Positions 22,108 through 35,658 of a stretch of DNA of 64,000 nucleotides are shown here, one piece after another (the first letter of the stretch is position 1; each line of letters begins with the position of its first letter). The position numbers and the translations under genes are program-made. Source of the stretch: Lucifuga dentata (Eukaryota > Chordata > Actinopteri > Ophidiiformes > Bythitidae); the NCBI GenBank assembly GCA_014773175.1, contig VXCM01002926.1, forward strand, positions 62,001 through 126,000. The letters run 5' to 3'. Under the pieces are notes generated by a model. It worked only from the letters and a program-made list of their open reading frames with translations. It had not been told where the DNA came from and ran no database searches.

Positions 22108-25100
22108 TCATTCATCATTATTATCTCCTTCCTCATTTACTTCTGCTTCTATTCCCTCATCCTTCTCTTCTTCCAGTTCACCCTCTACCCCCTCCTCACC
22201 AATCTCATCATGCACCACATACCCCTCTCCCTCCTCCTCTTCAACTTCAAAACCTTCCTCCTCTTCCTGCCTCTCCTGCTCTTCTACCTCTCCCTCCATT
22301 CCTAACTCCTCCTCTATCTTTTCCTCCTCTCTTGCTTCACCCTCTGCTGCCTCTTGGCTTGACACATCCTCAGCCGCTGGCTCATCCTTAATGAGCGCCT
22401 CCTCCGTAATGAGCGCCTCCTCCGTGATGAGCGCCTCCTCCGTGATGAGTGCCTCCTCCACAACGGCAGTCTCCTCTGTTTTGTTGTTATTGCTTAACTC
22501 CATTTCTGACACATCCATCATCATGGAATCCTCAGGATCCTGATCGTCTTGGTTACCAGTAAATGGATTCTCACCCTGCCAAAGGATGAGGGATTTGAAG
22601 TAGATTGTCTTCATACAACTCCAAAAATAAAGATTCAGGGTATGGAAAAAAAAAACCAAATTAAATATTTTATGACACTTTGGAAATTTTTAACATTCAC
22701 AGTAAGCATTGGATACACAATGTTGTACACTACCTTGAGGTAGCTCTCCAGCTTCTTGCCAATCAATTTGTGGTTAAGGATGCTGCGAGCAACAGACAAA
22801 CTGCCCCTCTTTGACTGCTCCATCATACCCTTGAAACACAGAGAGAACAGTCGAGAGTCATAAACAGAGGGGAAACTTTTTAAGATTAAACATTATTATA
22901 TCTAAAATCACGCTGTCCAGCAATGTACGTACTGTATGGTCACTAGCCTACCTACATATATAACTGACTGGACTACGGGCTCAATGAGAATCAAAGACTT
23001 TTTAACTTTAGTTCCATGACATTATACTGAGTCCATACTCTAATGTGTGGGTGGATGTTCCATACCTTACGATTGTAGTTGTGGTCAGGAGACTTGATAT
23101 GTTTCTGAATCAGATGGGGCTGCATGGGAATGAAAAGGTCACATGCTGCGCAGTGGGCAGCCTCCACTTTCCTCATAAAGTGCTCCATACCAAGATCTGC
23201 ACAAGTATGAAAAATATCTGCAATGAGATCCCATGCTTTCTCTACCTCTCACTGTTATGCACAGACAGTCAGACAGTTGCACAGACAGTCGGTCAGACAG
23301 ACAGGCAAGCTGCTTACCTCTTGTTAGATCCTGCTCTTTGTACACCTGGCATATGGCAGCAGTGTGACTTTCCAACTGATTAACCCTCTGCTCTGTCTTC
23401 ATAAACTTGTTTTGCAAATACTCCTGCAAAACAAAATCAAACAAAATTTATAACAGTTTATGCCTCCCGTAAAACTTTGCTTATACAACAGCCTCCAGTG
23501 ACGCTGTTGTATATACAGCAAAATGGAAGAAAGACATCATGGACATTTGTTACACTTGTAAAATAATCATGATTAGCAGAGAAAAGTAAACTCATTTTCT
23601 ACATGCAACAAATGCTCAAACCAGCATTTACTGTATGTTTGAGTAGGTTCTAATTTTCATAATTCTGGTATTATGATAAAATATGATCATAAATCCTAAT
23701 TATACAAATAAGAAAAAAAACTGTAAGGAAAAAAAAAAAAACATTCATGTATTTTGTGAACCTCCTCTATTCCATACTCATCTGTATTCTGTCATTTTTA
23801 GGGTATTTACAATGAGTACACTGTTGAGATTGTTTGAAATCCTGGACTGGAAGTTTACATACTTTGCTATTCTGGAATACAAATAATAGCAAACTTTGAA
23901 CCCTGTATGCAGCTATTTGACTAAGAGGCACTTCTGTCAAGTGTATTCATGCTTGTCAAATCCCAGTCACCTGCAGGAAGTCTGTAGTGGGCTTGGACAG
24001 CTGGCCTGACAGGAACTTGAAGTGGTCCTTGTGAAAGCGACTCTCAAGATGAGCTGCCATGTCTTCCTTGTAGAATGAACGGAACTTGCATACAGAGCAT
24101 GCAAACATCACCCTGAAGAAAAGTAAAATGTGCTTTTCAGAGATTCAGCCTGTAAGCCAAACAGATGACAGCACAACAAGATAAAATCTGCGTGAATCTG
24201 AGGTATGGTGAGACACCAAGACATAAAATTCCTTGAGAGAAATCACAAAATTAGTTTGAGATGAAAACACACTTAAGAGTTGATGACCAAATGCATGAGA
24301 GCCATTTTTACCATTATAAAGCATCACAAGTAAAATTAGCACAAGTACACTGCTGTTGAAGGGCTCGTGATTCTCCTGACATTGCAAATGCTGTTTTTAT
24401 TAGTCTAATTATTACTTATTATTATAAGTGAAAACATGAAGCCTGACTAATTAATTGACCATGGGATGGCCTGAGTGACCCACACCAATGACATCTTTTT
24501 AATTTAGTTACTAGATGAAAGTTTAAACAGTTTCCTCACATATTAAATATATTGGTGTATAAATCAGTGTATTTAAGCGGTGAGTTTTGATCTGATCTCG
24601 CACACATTTCTTGTTGCACTCTTCCTCAAGCCTCATCTGCCACATGCACACACATGCGCACACACACACGTGGCTGTTGATCTCTTAAAATGTGGAGCTC
24701 TAAAGCAAAGAATTTGTTTCCTTTGTGGATTTAATGGGTCAATTCTGCTTTGGCACCAGATGAAGCAGTACAAAGCGTGGCTATTAAATATGAAGCAGCT
24801 CATTAACATGCCGATCTTCATTGGCTTTTACCAAAGGCACATCAGTGTTTCCCATATATAGGTGAAACTTGGGCAGCCCACACAGGTTTCTGAAGATCCG
24901 CCCAGGTTTCGCAGGACGACCCAGCCTTGAAAACAACACAACTCTGACACTGCTGACACACACACTGACACGCATCCATACATAAGCAAAAGCAGAGACA
25001 GCAAGAAAGTGAAACCAAATGTCCGACTGCTGCACCATGTGTGTGCGCTCTCTTTTTGCCTGCCCCCCCCCGGTGTGTTAGTNTCCGACTGCTGCACCAT

Positions 25101-28100
25101 GTGTGTGCGCTCTCTTTTTGCCTGCCCCCCCCCGGTGTGTTAGTAACGGGACAATAATGCGCTGATCAACATAAGGGAAGAGCTTCAATTATTTCATTCA
25201 ATTATTCATTGTCTGTGTAGTTGCCATGATTTGTTATAAATAGTCTTTACTGTATGAAACAGCACCTCGGCTTTTTTCTCCTTGACACATTTTTAGAAAA
25301 GTGAATTTATTTCCTCTGACAATGGCAGAAGGCATGGCACCTCAATTTTAAATCAATGAGGTTGCCCATCACCACTCTACTATGATGGAGGAAATCAAGC
25401 ACTTGTATCATTAAAAACAAATTCTCACCTGATGGTGAAGATGGACAATAAACAGAGGTGAAGTAAAAAGATTTAAGAACTAATATTCTATAGCAGCAGT
25501 ACACAGGAACAGAACAAAAGAGGAAGAAAGGAGAAGATGAGAGAGATGAAATAGGGTTTTGTAGAAGGTAATCCCGAGCCAGGGGTCAGGATTAACTCAG
25601 TTCCATTTCCCCCTCACCTTTCCAGGAAGCCCCTCCTCTTTCTCACTTTGGGGTGCTTGTCCTGAGCTTGGGCTGGAGTCTGTTTGCCCTGAGGCTTTTT
25701 CTTTATCTGAGAATTTTCTGCCTGCGAGGATGCTGCTGCTAATAAAGACAAGAGCAGAAGTTAAGATTGCAAATAATTCCTTGAGAGGATAAACATATAG
25801 GGTGAGCAGTTGATGTAGACAACTAAAGCATAGGATGTTAAAATAATAATAGTAAGGAGTAACTGTGAGCTTACATTTCTCTCCATCTGAAGCAGGTTTC
25901 GTCTCCTGTGAGGAAAGAAAAGGCCTTTTATTCATTTTTAAAACTGCATAGAAACTATTTAAAAAAAGGAGTCAGTAAAGTTACTGACAACACTGAGCCT
26001 TTAACAAACTTTATCTACTCACGCCAGGTTCAGTCTTTGACTCAGTATCATCACCATTTTTCTCTACTTGCTCTACAAAAACAGCACATTATCATTAGTT
26101 GTAACAAAGATGATCACGCCGCCCCCCCCAAAAAAACAAAACAAAAAAAAAAAAACGGAAATGTGTGCAGAGTAATAAAGTTGTTAAATCTAGTGTTTCA
26201 AGTGTTTTCAGTGTGTCAGAGAGTACCTTGGGGAGCTTCGGACTCTGTAATCTCTGTCCTGTTCATCTTTGTCTCTGGCTCATCTGCTGCAGTAAATGTT
26301 TGCTTCCTCTTCTTCTGACCATCATGCTGTGGTTTCACCTGCTACAGTCAACACAATCAATTTGCAATCACACGCAAACATGTAGACAGAAATACGTGGC
26401 CTAAATAGCCAGTGTTCCTCCTACACATAGTGAATTCTAGACTTGTCTGATGTTTAAATCCCATTTAACACAATCAAAATGTCTTCCTTATATGTACACT
26501 GGTATTAGGCTAAATCCTTGGACTACCCACAGATGGGGCAGACAAAAATCCAAATGAAATCCAAAAAGAGAAAATGGAAACACACTCATGTGGGCACTGA
26601 GGGGTGTCACTGGGCACTTAATGTACAAAAAGGGCAGTTTAGCTCCAAAATGCATTTCTGACCACACTGAACAGGGGCTGGGCAGAGGTGGAAGGGCAGG
26701 TGATGTCAAATTTTTGAGACAAGTTGCGTTAAATGATACACAGAAAGTTTGATGGGGGTGCATAAGGGAGTAATTATAAAGGACTTAATTTATGCCCATT
26801 GTAATGGGGGCATCCTAACCTGGCTGGAGGTACTTACTTTGTTAAGGGGTCGCTTGCGGCCTCGCTGACGGCCAGCTCGTGGGCCCCCTCCAAAATGCCT
26901 CCCAGGGAAGTCGTGAGGCCCTTGAGTAGAACCCTGGTGGAAAGCCCCAATGTCAGGGTACATGCGGTTGGACAGGAGGGATGGGAGCTTGCCCCTACCA
27001 CCTCCTGGAGAGTGGCCGCGGTGGGACTGGCCACCACTACCGCTTCCTCGCCCACCTCCACCTAATGGAGTGGGGTCAGACCTGCGGCTTCCAAACCCTC
27101 CAGCTCCTCGACCCCCGGCATTTCCACCCCTTCTGGGGGAACGTTGGCCCGCTCCGGCCCATCCTCCACCTCCAGAACCTCCTCCCTGGCCAGTGGTGAA
27201 GGAATCCCTCATATTCTGTCGCATCTTAGCGACTCCATAGGAGGAGGAGGGGCTGTCGAAGCCTCCTACTCCCCCTAGCCCAACTCCCCCTCCGAAGCCC
27301 GAGCCTCCACGCTGACCCAACAGCATGCTGTCCCCACGGCTATCACCATAACCATAGCTACTGCCACCAGATCTGTAGAGATCTCGGGAAGAGGTGAGAG
27401 CAGAGGGACGCAAGTCAAATGACTCGTACTGGTCAAACCTGCGGGAGGGAGGGAGGGAGAAGGGTGATAGACAAGAGCAGAGAGCGAGGGAGGGAGGGNC
27501 CTGCGGGAGGGAGGGAGGGAGAAGGGTGATAGACAAGAGCAGAGAGCGAGGGAGGGAGGGAGGCAGTCAAGCTTGGATTTCTCCACCTGCTCTTCCTTCT
27601 CCTCCATGGTCTCACTTTCTCTCTTCCTTTATGTACTTGTCACTCCCAGCTTTTTGAACCACTTAAGATCAGAAACTGATGATCCAATATAAGTTAAAAG
27701 TTTGCTTGTGGTTTTTCAAATAATAGTATTGTTTTTCTCTGATAAAGTTTGCAGAAACTCATCCAACCACATTCTCTATGGAGGTCAATAGGTATCCTAT
27801 AGGTTAAGGGAAATACAATTTCTTTTACTTGTTAAAGGATAGTTTGTCAAACCTAAAACAGACACGAGCATGGACCATTAGAACCAGTGATAGCCCAAGA
27901 CAAATGGCAGGGGTGAAATAGCTTGGGAAGTGACTGAAATGTGTCCATTCTTGAGAGGAGGTTCTATAAATTGGGCTTTGTTTTCAGGGTAAAGAGTGTT
28001 TTTTTTTTTTTTTTNCCCCCCCCCCCCCCCGGTAAAGATGCATCAGGCAGCCTCCAACAAATGATTCACCATGACATAGTATACCATGCCAATACCCATA

Positions 28101-30660
28101 AACTCATCTCTCTTGTGTAACCTAAAGCCAGGATATAGGTTTAGGTCATTTGGAGGATGAGAAAAATACATTGTGTGAACAAATAAAACCAAAAGTCAGG
28201 ACAAAGGGAATGCTGAAAGAATGCTAAAACAAAAGGGACTGCCTTCATATGCAAGGATGTTGATCTGTTACAAACAGATAAACTGACCTGTAACTGTATC
28301 TTCAAGAAAGGGCCATGCACTTTCATGATGTTTATGGTTTGGACAAAATAACACACTTTTTTTTTTCCAGAAATTAAACCAGGAGAAGGCAGCAAATCAG
28401 GAGCTTCTTCAAATCCTGAGGCATGCAGCTTGTGAGCAAGTCACACATGATCTCAAAACATGAATTTAAGCCTGTATATTTTGAACAATGTGTCAAGTGC
28501 AAATAAATAATCTAGAAGGACAATATGGTCCAGTTTACTGGACACAACTTACCACTATGACAATGACATCCAGGTCTGCAACCACAAGAGGTTTGTTATG
28601 TGTTTCTTTGATATACTACACATTGCTAGTTAACACTTCTGGTTACTAGAGTTGCTACTTCTGTGCAAAATTCAAACATGTGCAGCTATGCACAGAAATT
28701 TCTACAATATAACATGTACACACTAGACCACCAATGTCTATTTTTGTAAGAAAAAAAGTTGGTGGCTAGCCGAATAACTACTAATGGTGGCTCAGATTGT
28801 CTTGTTCTCACAAAACAGGAGATTTAATGTAAAAAAGTAAACAGCAACTTATGTGCTGTTTTTAAATAACCATTTAAATGTGTCAGAAACCTAGAACAGC
28901 CGAGAGATGGGAGACAAATGGAGCAGTGGCATACATATTGGTAGAAAACAAGGGGAGGGAAAAATAAGGATCATTGTGAAAAGGGTGGAAAAGGGTGAGA
29001 AAGAGGGTGTTCAATCAATGTTTTCTCCATTCCATATCTCTTTAACAAGATAAACACATGTCAATCATTCAATCCATAGTATCTAAACCATTGAGAATTT
29101 ATGTAGAATAAATTGTCATTGCTGGAATTTGAAAAGCAGGCCCAGGTCAATAATAACCAGACCAAAAAGCATAAACAAAAAAGGTATATGCTGATAAGTA
29201 TCATACAACATAAAAGGTATTACCTGTCACCACGGCTCCCTTTCATTCCTCCTTCCAACTGAGTGAGCATGTCCAGGCGCTGGTTAATCTTGGCTATTAC
29301 TGCATCTGCATGTGTGCCTGTGGATGAAAGCAATGACGCCCCGGAGAGACCTCTCTTCATGTGCCCGCCTCCTCCATACCCCCCGAGCCCAGACATCGAG
29401 TCCTTATAACCTCCCCCATACAGATCAAAGCTCCCAGAACCTAATACAGTGAGGAATGAAAACATGTTAACATCACCACAATCCCCTCAGTAATTACAAC
29501 AAATAAATTAGCAGTGAAACGATTAGTTGATTATTCTAAGATGACTGCCAGAAAATTTACCAATTCAATTCATGAGGATCAAATGTATTAGTCAATTACT
29601 AAATAAATAAATAAATTTAAAAAAAAAACAAGGTTCTCAGGGCATGAGCAGCTGTTTGCTTTTGTATCACTCATTATAAATTGATCACTTGACACTGATA
29701 AATTGACATTGGCCTTTTAGTTGTTATTCAGACATATATGCAATTGTCATTATCACAATATTACTCACAGAGTGAAATGAACAGTGAATATGTGAACCTA
29801 TTTTCATATCTGGTCCGCAATGCAAATGGCTGTTTGCTTCACTCAGAGTGAAACTGCATCACTGTCCCTTAGATTTACATTCAACACTGTCTGAACCACT
29901 AATACTCAAACCTAATGTCACATTATGAGTAAAGCTATTGAGTGAAAAATGTTATCTGATTGTTAATATCACTCAGCAGTAGAATAATTCTGTGATTAAA
30001 CTGAAAAAGCTCACCTCTGTTGCCTGACCCTCCACCTCCCCAACTGGAATAACCTACAAGAGAGAGTGGATTGATTAGTAAAGTTAACTGCTTTTAGCAT
30101 ACTTAACCAACCAAGACATGATGACCAATGAGAATGATTTTGTAGACTCATTACAGAAATACAAACAACAAAATACCCAACACAATAAAGAACAAAATTC
30201 ACTAGACTTTAGAATTACCAAAGAGTTCAAGATTTCAAGTCTAATCGAAACACTGTTACCAGGACTATGAAGCTGTTAACTTGTAACTCTATATGGTCAG
30301 TGAAGAAATTAAATTATAATCAGGGAAACCTTATTTGCTGCGTTAACTTACTTATTAAGATTTGTTAGAATTTGTTGAATGGTATGGCGGCCATTTTATT
30401 AACTAGCCTGTAAAGGTACATTACGCCACAAACTAGTTTCATTTAACATTAACTAACTTACAACTCTTGGTTATACCACACCAAATGGGGTGCCAAGTCA
30501 TACCATTTAGGTTAGCATGTTTAGCAAATAAAAGGCTAACTTGCTCATGCAACATTACATCGAAATGTTAGCCATCTAAAATATGGCGGATCTGTTCCAG
30601 CTTTAAAAATCAAATTTTGATCTGACGATCTTTAACCAAAACATTAGCAGAACAACACAC

Positions 30661-30694
<34 letters not shown>

Positions 30695-30966
30695 NTTTTT
30701 TTTTTTTTTTTTTAAGCAACTAGCGCTTCTCCGTTTCAAGCAACGGGATCTGCTAAAATCAGTGGCTGCTTAGCACACTAAACAGAAAAACAAGGTTAGC
30801 CAACATTAACAGCATTCAATCACGTTAGCTTAGCTGGCTATTCACAACATGGAGCTCATCGAAAAACTACCATGTCAAATTAAATATAAATGCAGTAGTT
30901 TATGTGGTTAATTTGATGCTGAACAATCAGTTTATATTTACCAGAACCGTAGCTTCTACCATCCAT
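22108..30966 (-). CDS. akap8l: AKAP8L (AKAP95-family zinc-finger nuclear protein), 13 coding exons
   Basis: Nuclear-matrix protein of the AKAP95 family, linked to chromatin, RNA helicase A and mRNA processing. Exons: 30966-30942, 30053-30015, 29440-29224, 27438-26838, 26338-26227, 26072-26023, 25905-25875, 25738-25618, 24112-23971, 23423-23318, 23196-23066, 22829-22734, 22575-22108. Phases join to 712 residues plus stop. The N-terminus is Gly/Ser/Tyr-rich ([15 protein letters not shown]), then INQRLDML, an RGG-like Gly-rich exon, basic GRKRP and KVRKRR segments (likely nuclear localisation), and two AKAP95 zinc fingers: [10 protein letters not shown]...H...H (about 400-426) and [10 protein letters not shown]...H (about 492-517). 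These are followed by [26 protein letters not shown], near-identical to human AKAP8L. The C-terminus is a long Glu-rich acidic tail. Acceptors at 26338/26341 and 25738/25735/25732 are NAG repeats, so isoforms differing by one to three residues are likely. AKAP8 is the main alternative. The GENPFT region fits AKAP8L better. Confidence 0.92.
22390..22459 (-). repeat. akap8l: 18-bp coding minisatellite in akap8l
   Basis: Almost four tandem copies of an 18-bp unit encode (EEALIT)n followed by EEALIKDE in the acidic tail (about residues 597-620). Copies differ by only one or two third-position bases, which suggests a recent expansion. The unit length keeps the frame. Confidence 0.85.
25022..25144. 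repeat. unmerged assembly duplication (akap8l intron)
   Basis: 61-bp block starting TCCGACTGCTGCACC repeated on both sides of N at 25083. Intronic. Confidence 0.9.
27438..27560. repeat. unmerged assembly duplication at an akap8l splice acceptor
   Basis: 61-bp block repeated on both sides of N at 27499. The block starts at the acceptor of the RGG-rich exon, so a false second acceptor appears at about 27500. The exon itself (26838-27438) is intact. Confidence 0.9.
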
Positions 30967-31100
30967 GGTACCGCGCTGCGCTGATCCAAGAATCCCACTG
31001 CTGTGCTGCACCACGAAGATACAGCACATTCAATGGCTCTCCTTCTCGTTTTCTTCACGGAGGATCACAAAGCAACCTTAAATGCTCGTACTGCCACCTA
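30967..31100 (-). promoter_or_regulatory. akap8l: akap8l 5' UTR and promoter region (approximate)
   Basis: A local rise in GC/CpG (GGTACCGCGCTGCGCTGATCC) directly precedes the ATG at 30966, which has a good context (ACC ATG G). The next plus-strand bases contain no competing gene. The exact start site is not visible. Confidence 0.4.
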
Positions 31101-31888
31101 GTGTATGGGAGCCTTGGAGTTATGAAACTATCAGCGTTCTCAAACTGTGTTACTTATTGCCACCGTGGTACTCCAGATGACTGGAGGAAATCCAAACAAT
31201 TGAGATCTATGAAGACTCTGTTATTGTGGAAAATAATTCAAAAATAGAATTGGTTGAATTAAAAATGTATGTTTTTTAATCTGTTTAGTTATTATTTATC
31301 TTTTAATTAAATTTTATTTATTTTTTTTGTTGTTAAAAATGGCCCAACTTTCCTGTCTGCACACATGTACTTTTGTTCTATGTGGGTGTCAGTAATTTTT
31401 CATGCTCATACTAATAGTGTGCTATGTACAGTACACGGAACACAGTATTTTCTCAGTTTTCTTGTATAGTCCAAGAAACCCCTTTCAAACATGTTAATTG
31501 GCTGGCAATTTAACACTTGAGCCTCATGTTTGAAACTGACCCTTTTGTCTGTCATTTTTGTGTCACTTTTCTGTAAAAGTAGCGCAGGCAGCAAAGTATT
31601 ACTAGGCAGCACCTGGTAACATTTCCATAACACTTCCTTCCCAGAACAAGTGTGAATAAATGCAGTCACATTGCCAGCAAAAGGCACGCACAAGATCACG
31701 GTGCTCTGATGTTAAATGTGTTTGTGTTTAGTGTGTGGACCGATCACGCAAGACTAGGAAGTGACATCTAAGAGCCTAGAGCGCACATCTTTACAAACAA
31801 TAAAATGGCTAGAAGTTAGTCTGACGCAGAAATTAGAGAGTTGACAAAGACAACATAAGCAGACAGCTAAACAGCATTGCTTTAGCTT
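31101..31888. other. intergenic gap between akap8l and mvb12a
   Basis: AT-rich, about 0.8 kb. Only short chance ORFs are seen. Confidence 0.5.
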
Positions 31889-33044
31889 TTTATTTTTCCA
31901 CTCAGTAAGCGTTAAATATACAAACCATAAACATAAAGATAACATAATAACAAACTGCAAGTATATATAGTACAGCAACATAGATAAATACTTGGCCCTT
32001 AATCATGGCTTTAAAATGATTCTCTCCTTTACTCTCGTTATCCTGTGTAAGTATGACTAACAAAGAATAAAATATACAACCTTTCTTCCCATTCACCTTA
32101 TTATTTTTAAAATGCTACAAAGCTGATAAAACTACTCTTAAAACAAGAAATAGAGTATACCAAACACTGAGATATATTAGTGTATCTAATGAGTTTGGCT
32201 CCTCATCTGCAGCACAAGCTCATCCACCATGATATAGGTAACTCAGTATTATGAAACAATTTAATAAATTCTTAATTATTAATCACCAAATAATTTAAAA
32301 AATGAAAGAGTGTACCACTCAATGTACTGCATTTCTAAAAATGTGCCATCTTGATATTTCACATAAAATGGATACAAGAGTGCAAGTAGAACTCATTTGC
32401 AATGGCAAGCGTATATTTGTGAGATAATAAAAATACACTCTCTATATATATTTCTAGTCAGAAAGTGTGCAATCCCTGGCTCCTGAAAATTTTTACTACA
32501 AATTAAAATGAAGAACATACTGTACAAACCAAAATGAGTAGCTTTAACACTGCAGATGAGTAGCCCCAAACAGCAGACACACTCTGTAACGCTGTTATTA
32601 CATCTGCAAAGGCTATATTCCCAAAAATTCTCTTAAATAAGGCAACACTGTAAAGAAGCATTAACACAATGACTACACCTGTGCTCCCATTTAAACAGGC
32701 CTTTCTTTGGTAAATATAAACTGGGTTCTAGTTGGCAATTTTGAGCATGAACTTAGTATAAACAAATAAAAAGGAATGCAGGGAAGCTGTAACATGATAC
32801 TGAAACAGATAAATCATCTAAATGGCTTTTTATATAATATCTCAAGTAGAAGGGGAGTGCCAAATACCTTTCAAGTGACCCTAATATGAAAATGCTTTCC
32901 ATCTGAAGGTTATTAAAGCTTCATACACGTAAATGTCATCATCCTTCATCTGTACCATGATGTAAGATATCATCCTAAAGGCACCCCTTTAGTCTGAAAC
33001 AGCAACAGCAACAAGTTTGATATTGTTTTGGCAAAGTGAAAATT
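31889..33044 (-). other. mvb12a: mvb12a 3' UTR (approximate)
   Basis: AT-rich sequence after the mvb12a stop codon (33045-33047), with no coding signal. A minus-strand AATAAA (plus-strand TTTATT at 31889-31894) gives a 1.15-kb 3' UTR. Other hexamers exist, so the end is approximate. Confidence 0.4.
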
Positions 33045-35611
33045 TCACTGAGCTGATGAGGTGCCTCCTGTCGACGCCCTGTTTCTCTCGGCAGCAAACT
33101 CCTCCACAACAAAAGTGTAATTATACTGAAAACACAAAATCAAGACAAAGTTTGTACAATGACTGCTGTAGTATTTTAATAGCTATTTTCTTTGGTATGA
33201 AAATTTAATGCATACAATGTTAAGCAGAAATAACTGTTAAATCAAAAAGAGGCAGATGTAACCCTACCTCATTTTCAATGTCTTGGAGAGATTTTATGCG
33301 AATGTTGTTTAATTGAGTGTTCAGCTGAGGAGTCTAAGACAGAGAAATAGGCAAAGAGAAATATTCATTATTTTTTTAAAATACATTTTATATCATATGC
33401 TTGTGGTGAAAATAGTAGAATGAGAAATGAGTGAAATGAATAAAAACACATCCACAGTTTACTATGAATAGATTAAATCACATCATTGCTGTTGAAAATA
33501 TAAAACATACCATGACGTTTGCCTGGACCTCAAACTTTGGGTGAAGGGCAAAGGGAACGCCATCTAGAGCTGGTGAGAATGAAGATAACAGGTAAGAAGA
33601 TGAGAGATAATCTGAAGTCAGTAATAATGTTGTCTATGAAGACAGACTTGGTGTACCTGTGATTCCATGGATGCTGCTATCAGCAGGTTTGTTGAGGTTG
33701 TTGTTGGAGTGAAGGTTGGCACGTCTCTGGCTGATTTTGCCATGGGGCAAAGGAGGAGGAGGGTTGCTGCAGAACAACAGGGAGTTATGAAGGCCAAGAA
33801 TGCCAAATCTCTAGAATCCAGCCTGTGTTATAGCTTAAAATTGCATTCTTCCTTATTTTGACCTTGAAAAATTTATTATTATCGTTACTATTTTTGACTA
33901 TTTTTATGACAACCAAGAGCTTTATGACTGACCCAACAGATATGACCTTAATCATACAGTACCTTTATTGATTCAATTTTATTTATTGATGCCTGTGCAT
34001 ACAGTATGCCTGGTTTTTACACATTTGACCTTGTAGTCATGCTGCATGAATTATTGTCCAAGAGTTACTGGAACCAACAGTTAACAGTCTGTAGCCACTG
34101 ACTGTTGTTTGGGAAAGTGAAAATGTATGATTTCCTCCTTTATCTCTAGGTTGTATGGGAAACAGCCACAGCTAGGCTAAGCTGCCCCATTCATCCCTAG
34201 AAGCCTAGTGGCTTCTGTATTTGTAAAATGCTTCAACTTTGTGTGTATACACCAAATATTTATTTAGATAGCTTGATTGTTCAGGCTATGTCCTACATGT
34301 AATGTAATCTCGTTGTAGTTATAGATAACAGATTAACTGCAATAGAATTTAGTAAGAATCATAAATTGCTGGGTTCATTGGACTCAGTGAAAGACTGATT
34401 ACTATCTGATCCTTCCAGACTATGTTTCATCGAATACCAAAACAAAGATAATTTACTGTATTTTGTATTCTAATAGTCTGCAATTATTATTAAATCCATG
34501 AAGAATTATTTCATAGTTAACATTTTTTATAATCAGATTACTGCAATCCTGTTTGGAGGCCTGCTTCAAAAAAAAAATCTCAGCCAAAATCTGTTCATTT
34601 CATTCATGTTTTTTTTTTTTTGGTCATATTTTCATGTTTCCTGGCTACCTATGTACAATTTCTTTCCACCCTGATAAAGTTGGTTTCTAAATTGCTTGTC
34701 AATTGTCAGCTGTTTCCTATGGAGGTGCTGACAACACAGCTTACTATTTAATTATCTGTCTGTCCCTTAGTAAATGGTGAGGAGAACAGTAGGAACCCAA
34801 ACATGTCTGCCAATAAATGAATGATTTTGTAAATTACTGAAATGTAAGGACTCACCAAAGAAGACATCTGTCTCAGTGGAGCTGTTAAAACAAATAACTA
34901 ACTGTACCTGGGTCTGAGGGGCAGAGGACCAGATGGCTGATCCAAGGAGAGTTTGCTGAGGTCAAAGCTGATGCTGCGAGGTTTAACTTGGGGCAAGAGG
35001 GCAGAAAAATGTCCCTTTCTGCACCACAACATATAGCCTTGTATGTCTCTGTGAGGAGAAAAAAAGGCATTTAATGATACATAAATAAATGTGTTATTAA
35101 GTACCAACAGCATTGTTGAATAAATTTTACTGTCTTTAAATAACCTGTCTTTCCTGTTGTGTGGGTTTTACTAGCTTAAGCACATGTAAAGATACCTTTT
35201 CAGACTTAACTGGGAAAATTATGAGTTTGATTTTCAGGAATTAAGGTAAAATATTAGACACATTCAGGAATTACGGTAAAATATTAGGCACAAACCTTTT
35301 AGTTATGAAATTAATGCCATGCTTAAAAAAAATAAAAGCATTTACATGTGTGTTTTAACTTGTGTGAGTGCTACCAACCCCACATATGTGTAGTGCTGCA
35401 ACATCATTTTGCTTTTGACTGTCAGTTTGATATCCAACACAGCTGTGTCCACACTGCCCACTGGAACAATGCGTGCACATACTCGTTTCTTCTTTGAAAC
35501 TGTGGCCTCTGGACACATAAACATACAAATACCGATAAGGTCCATCAGATGAATATAAATCAGTGGTAAGTAAATGCACCACATACTTCTGCATTCAGGA
35601 ACAGATGAACA

Positions 35612-35658
<47 letters not shown>

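Noticed and set aside
25597..25935. Open frame [22 protein letters not shown] as the akap8l exon frame
   Set aside because: Phase with the neighbouring exons requires the other frame ([17 protein letters not shown]...RKRRGFLER), which also gives the basic segment expected before the zinc finger.
26950..27240. Plus-strand Pro-rich ORF
   Set aside because: Antisense shadow of the Gly-rich akap8l exon.
27500..27560. Second akap8l splice acceptor
   Set aside because: It is in the duplicated block after the N at 27499.
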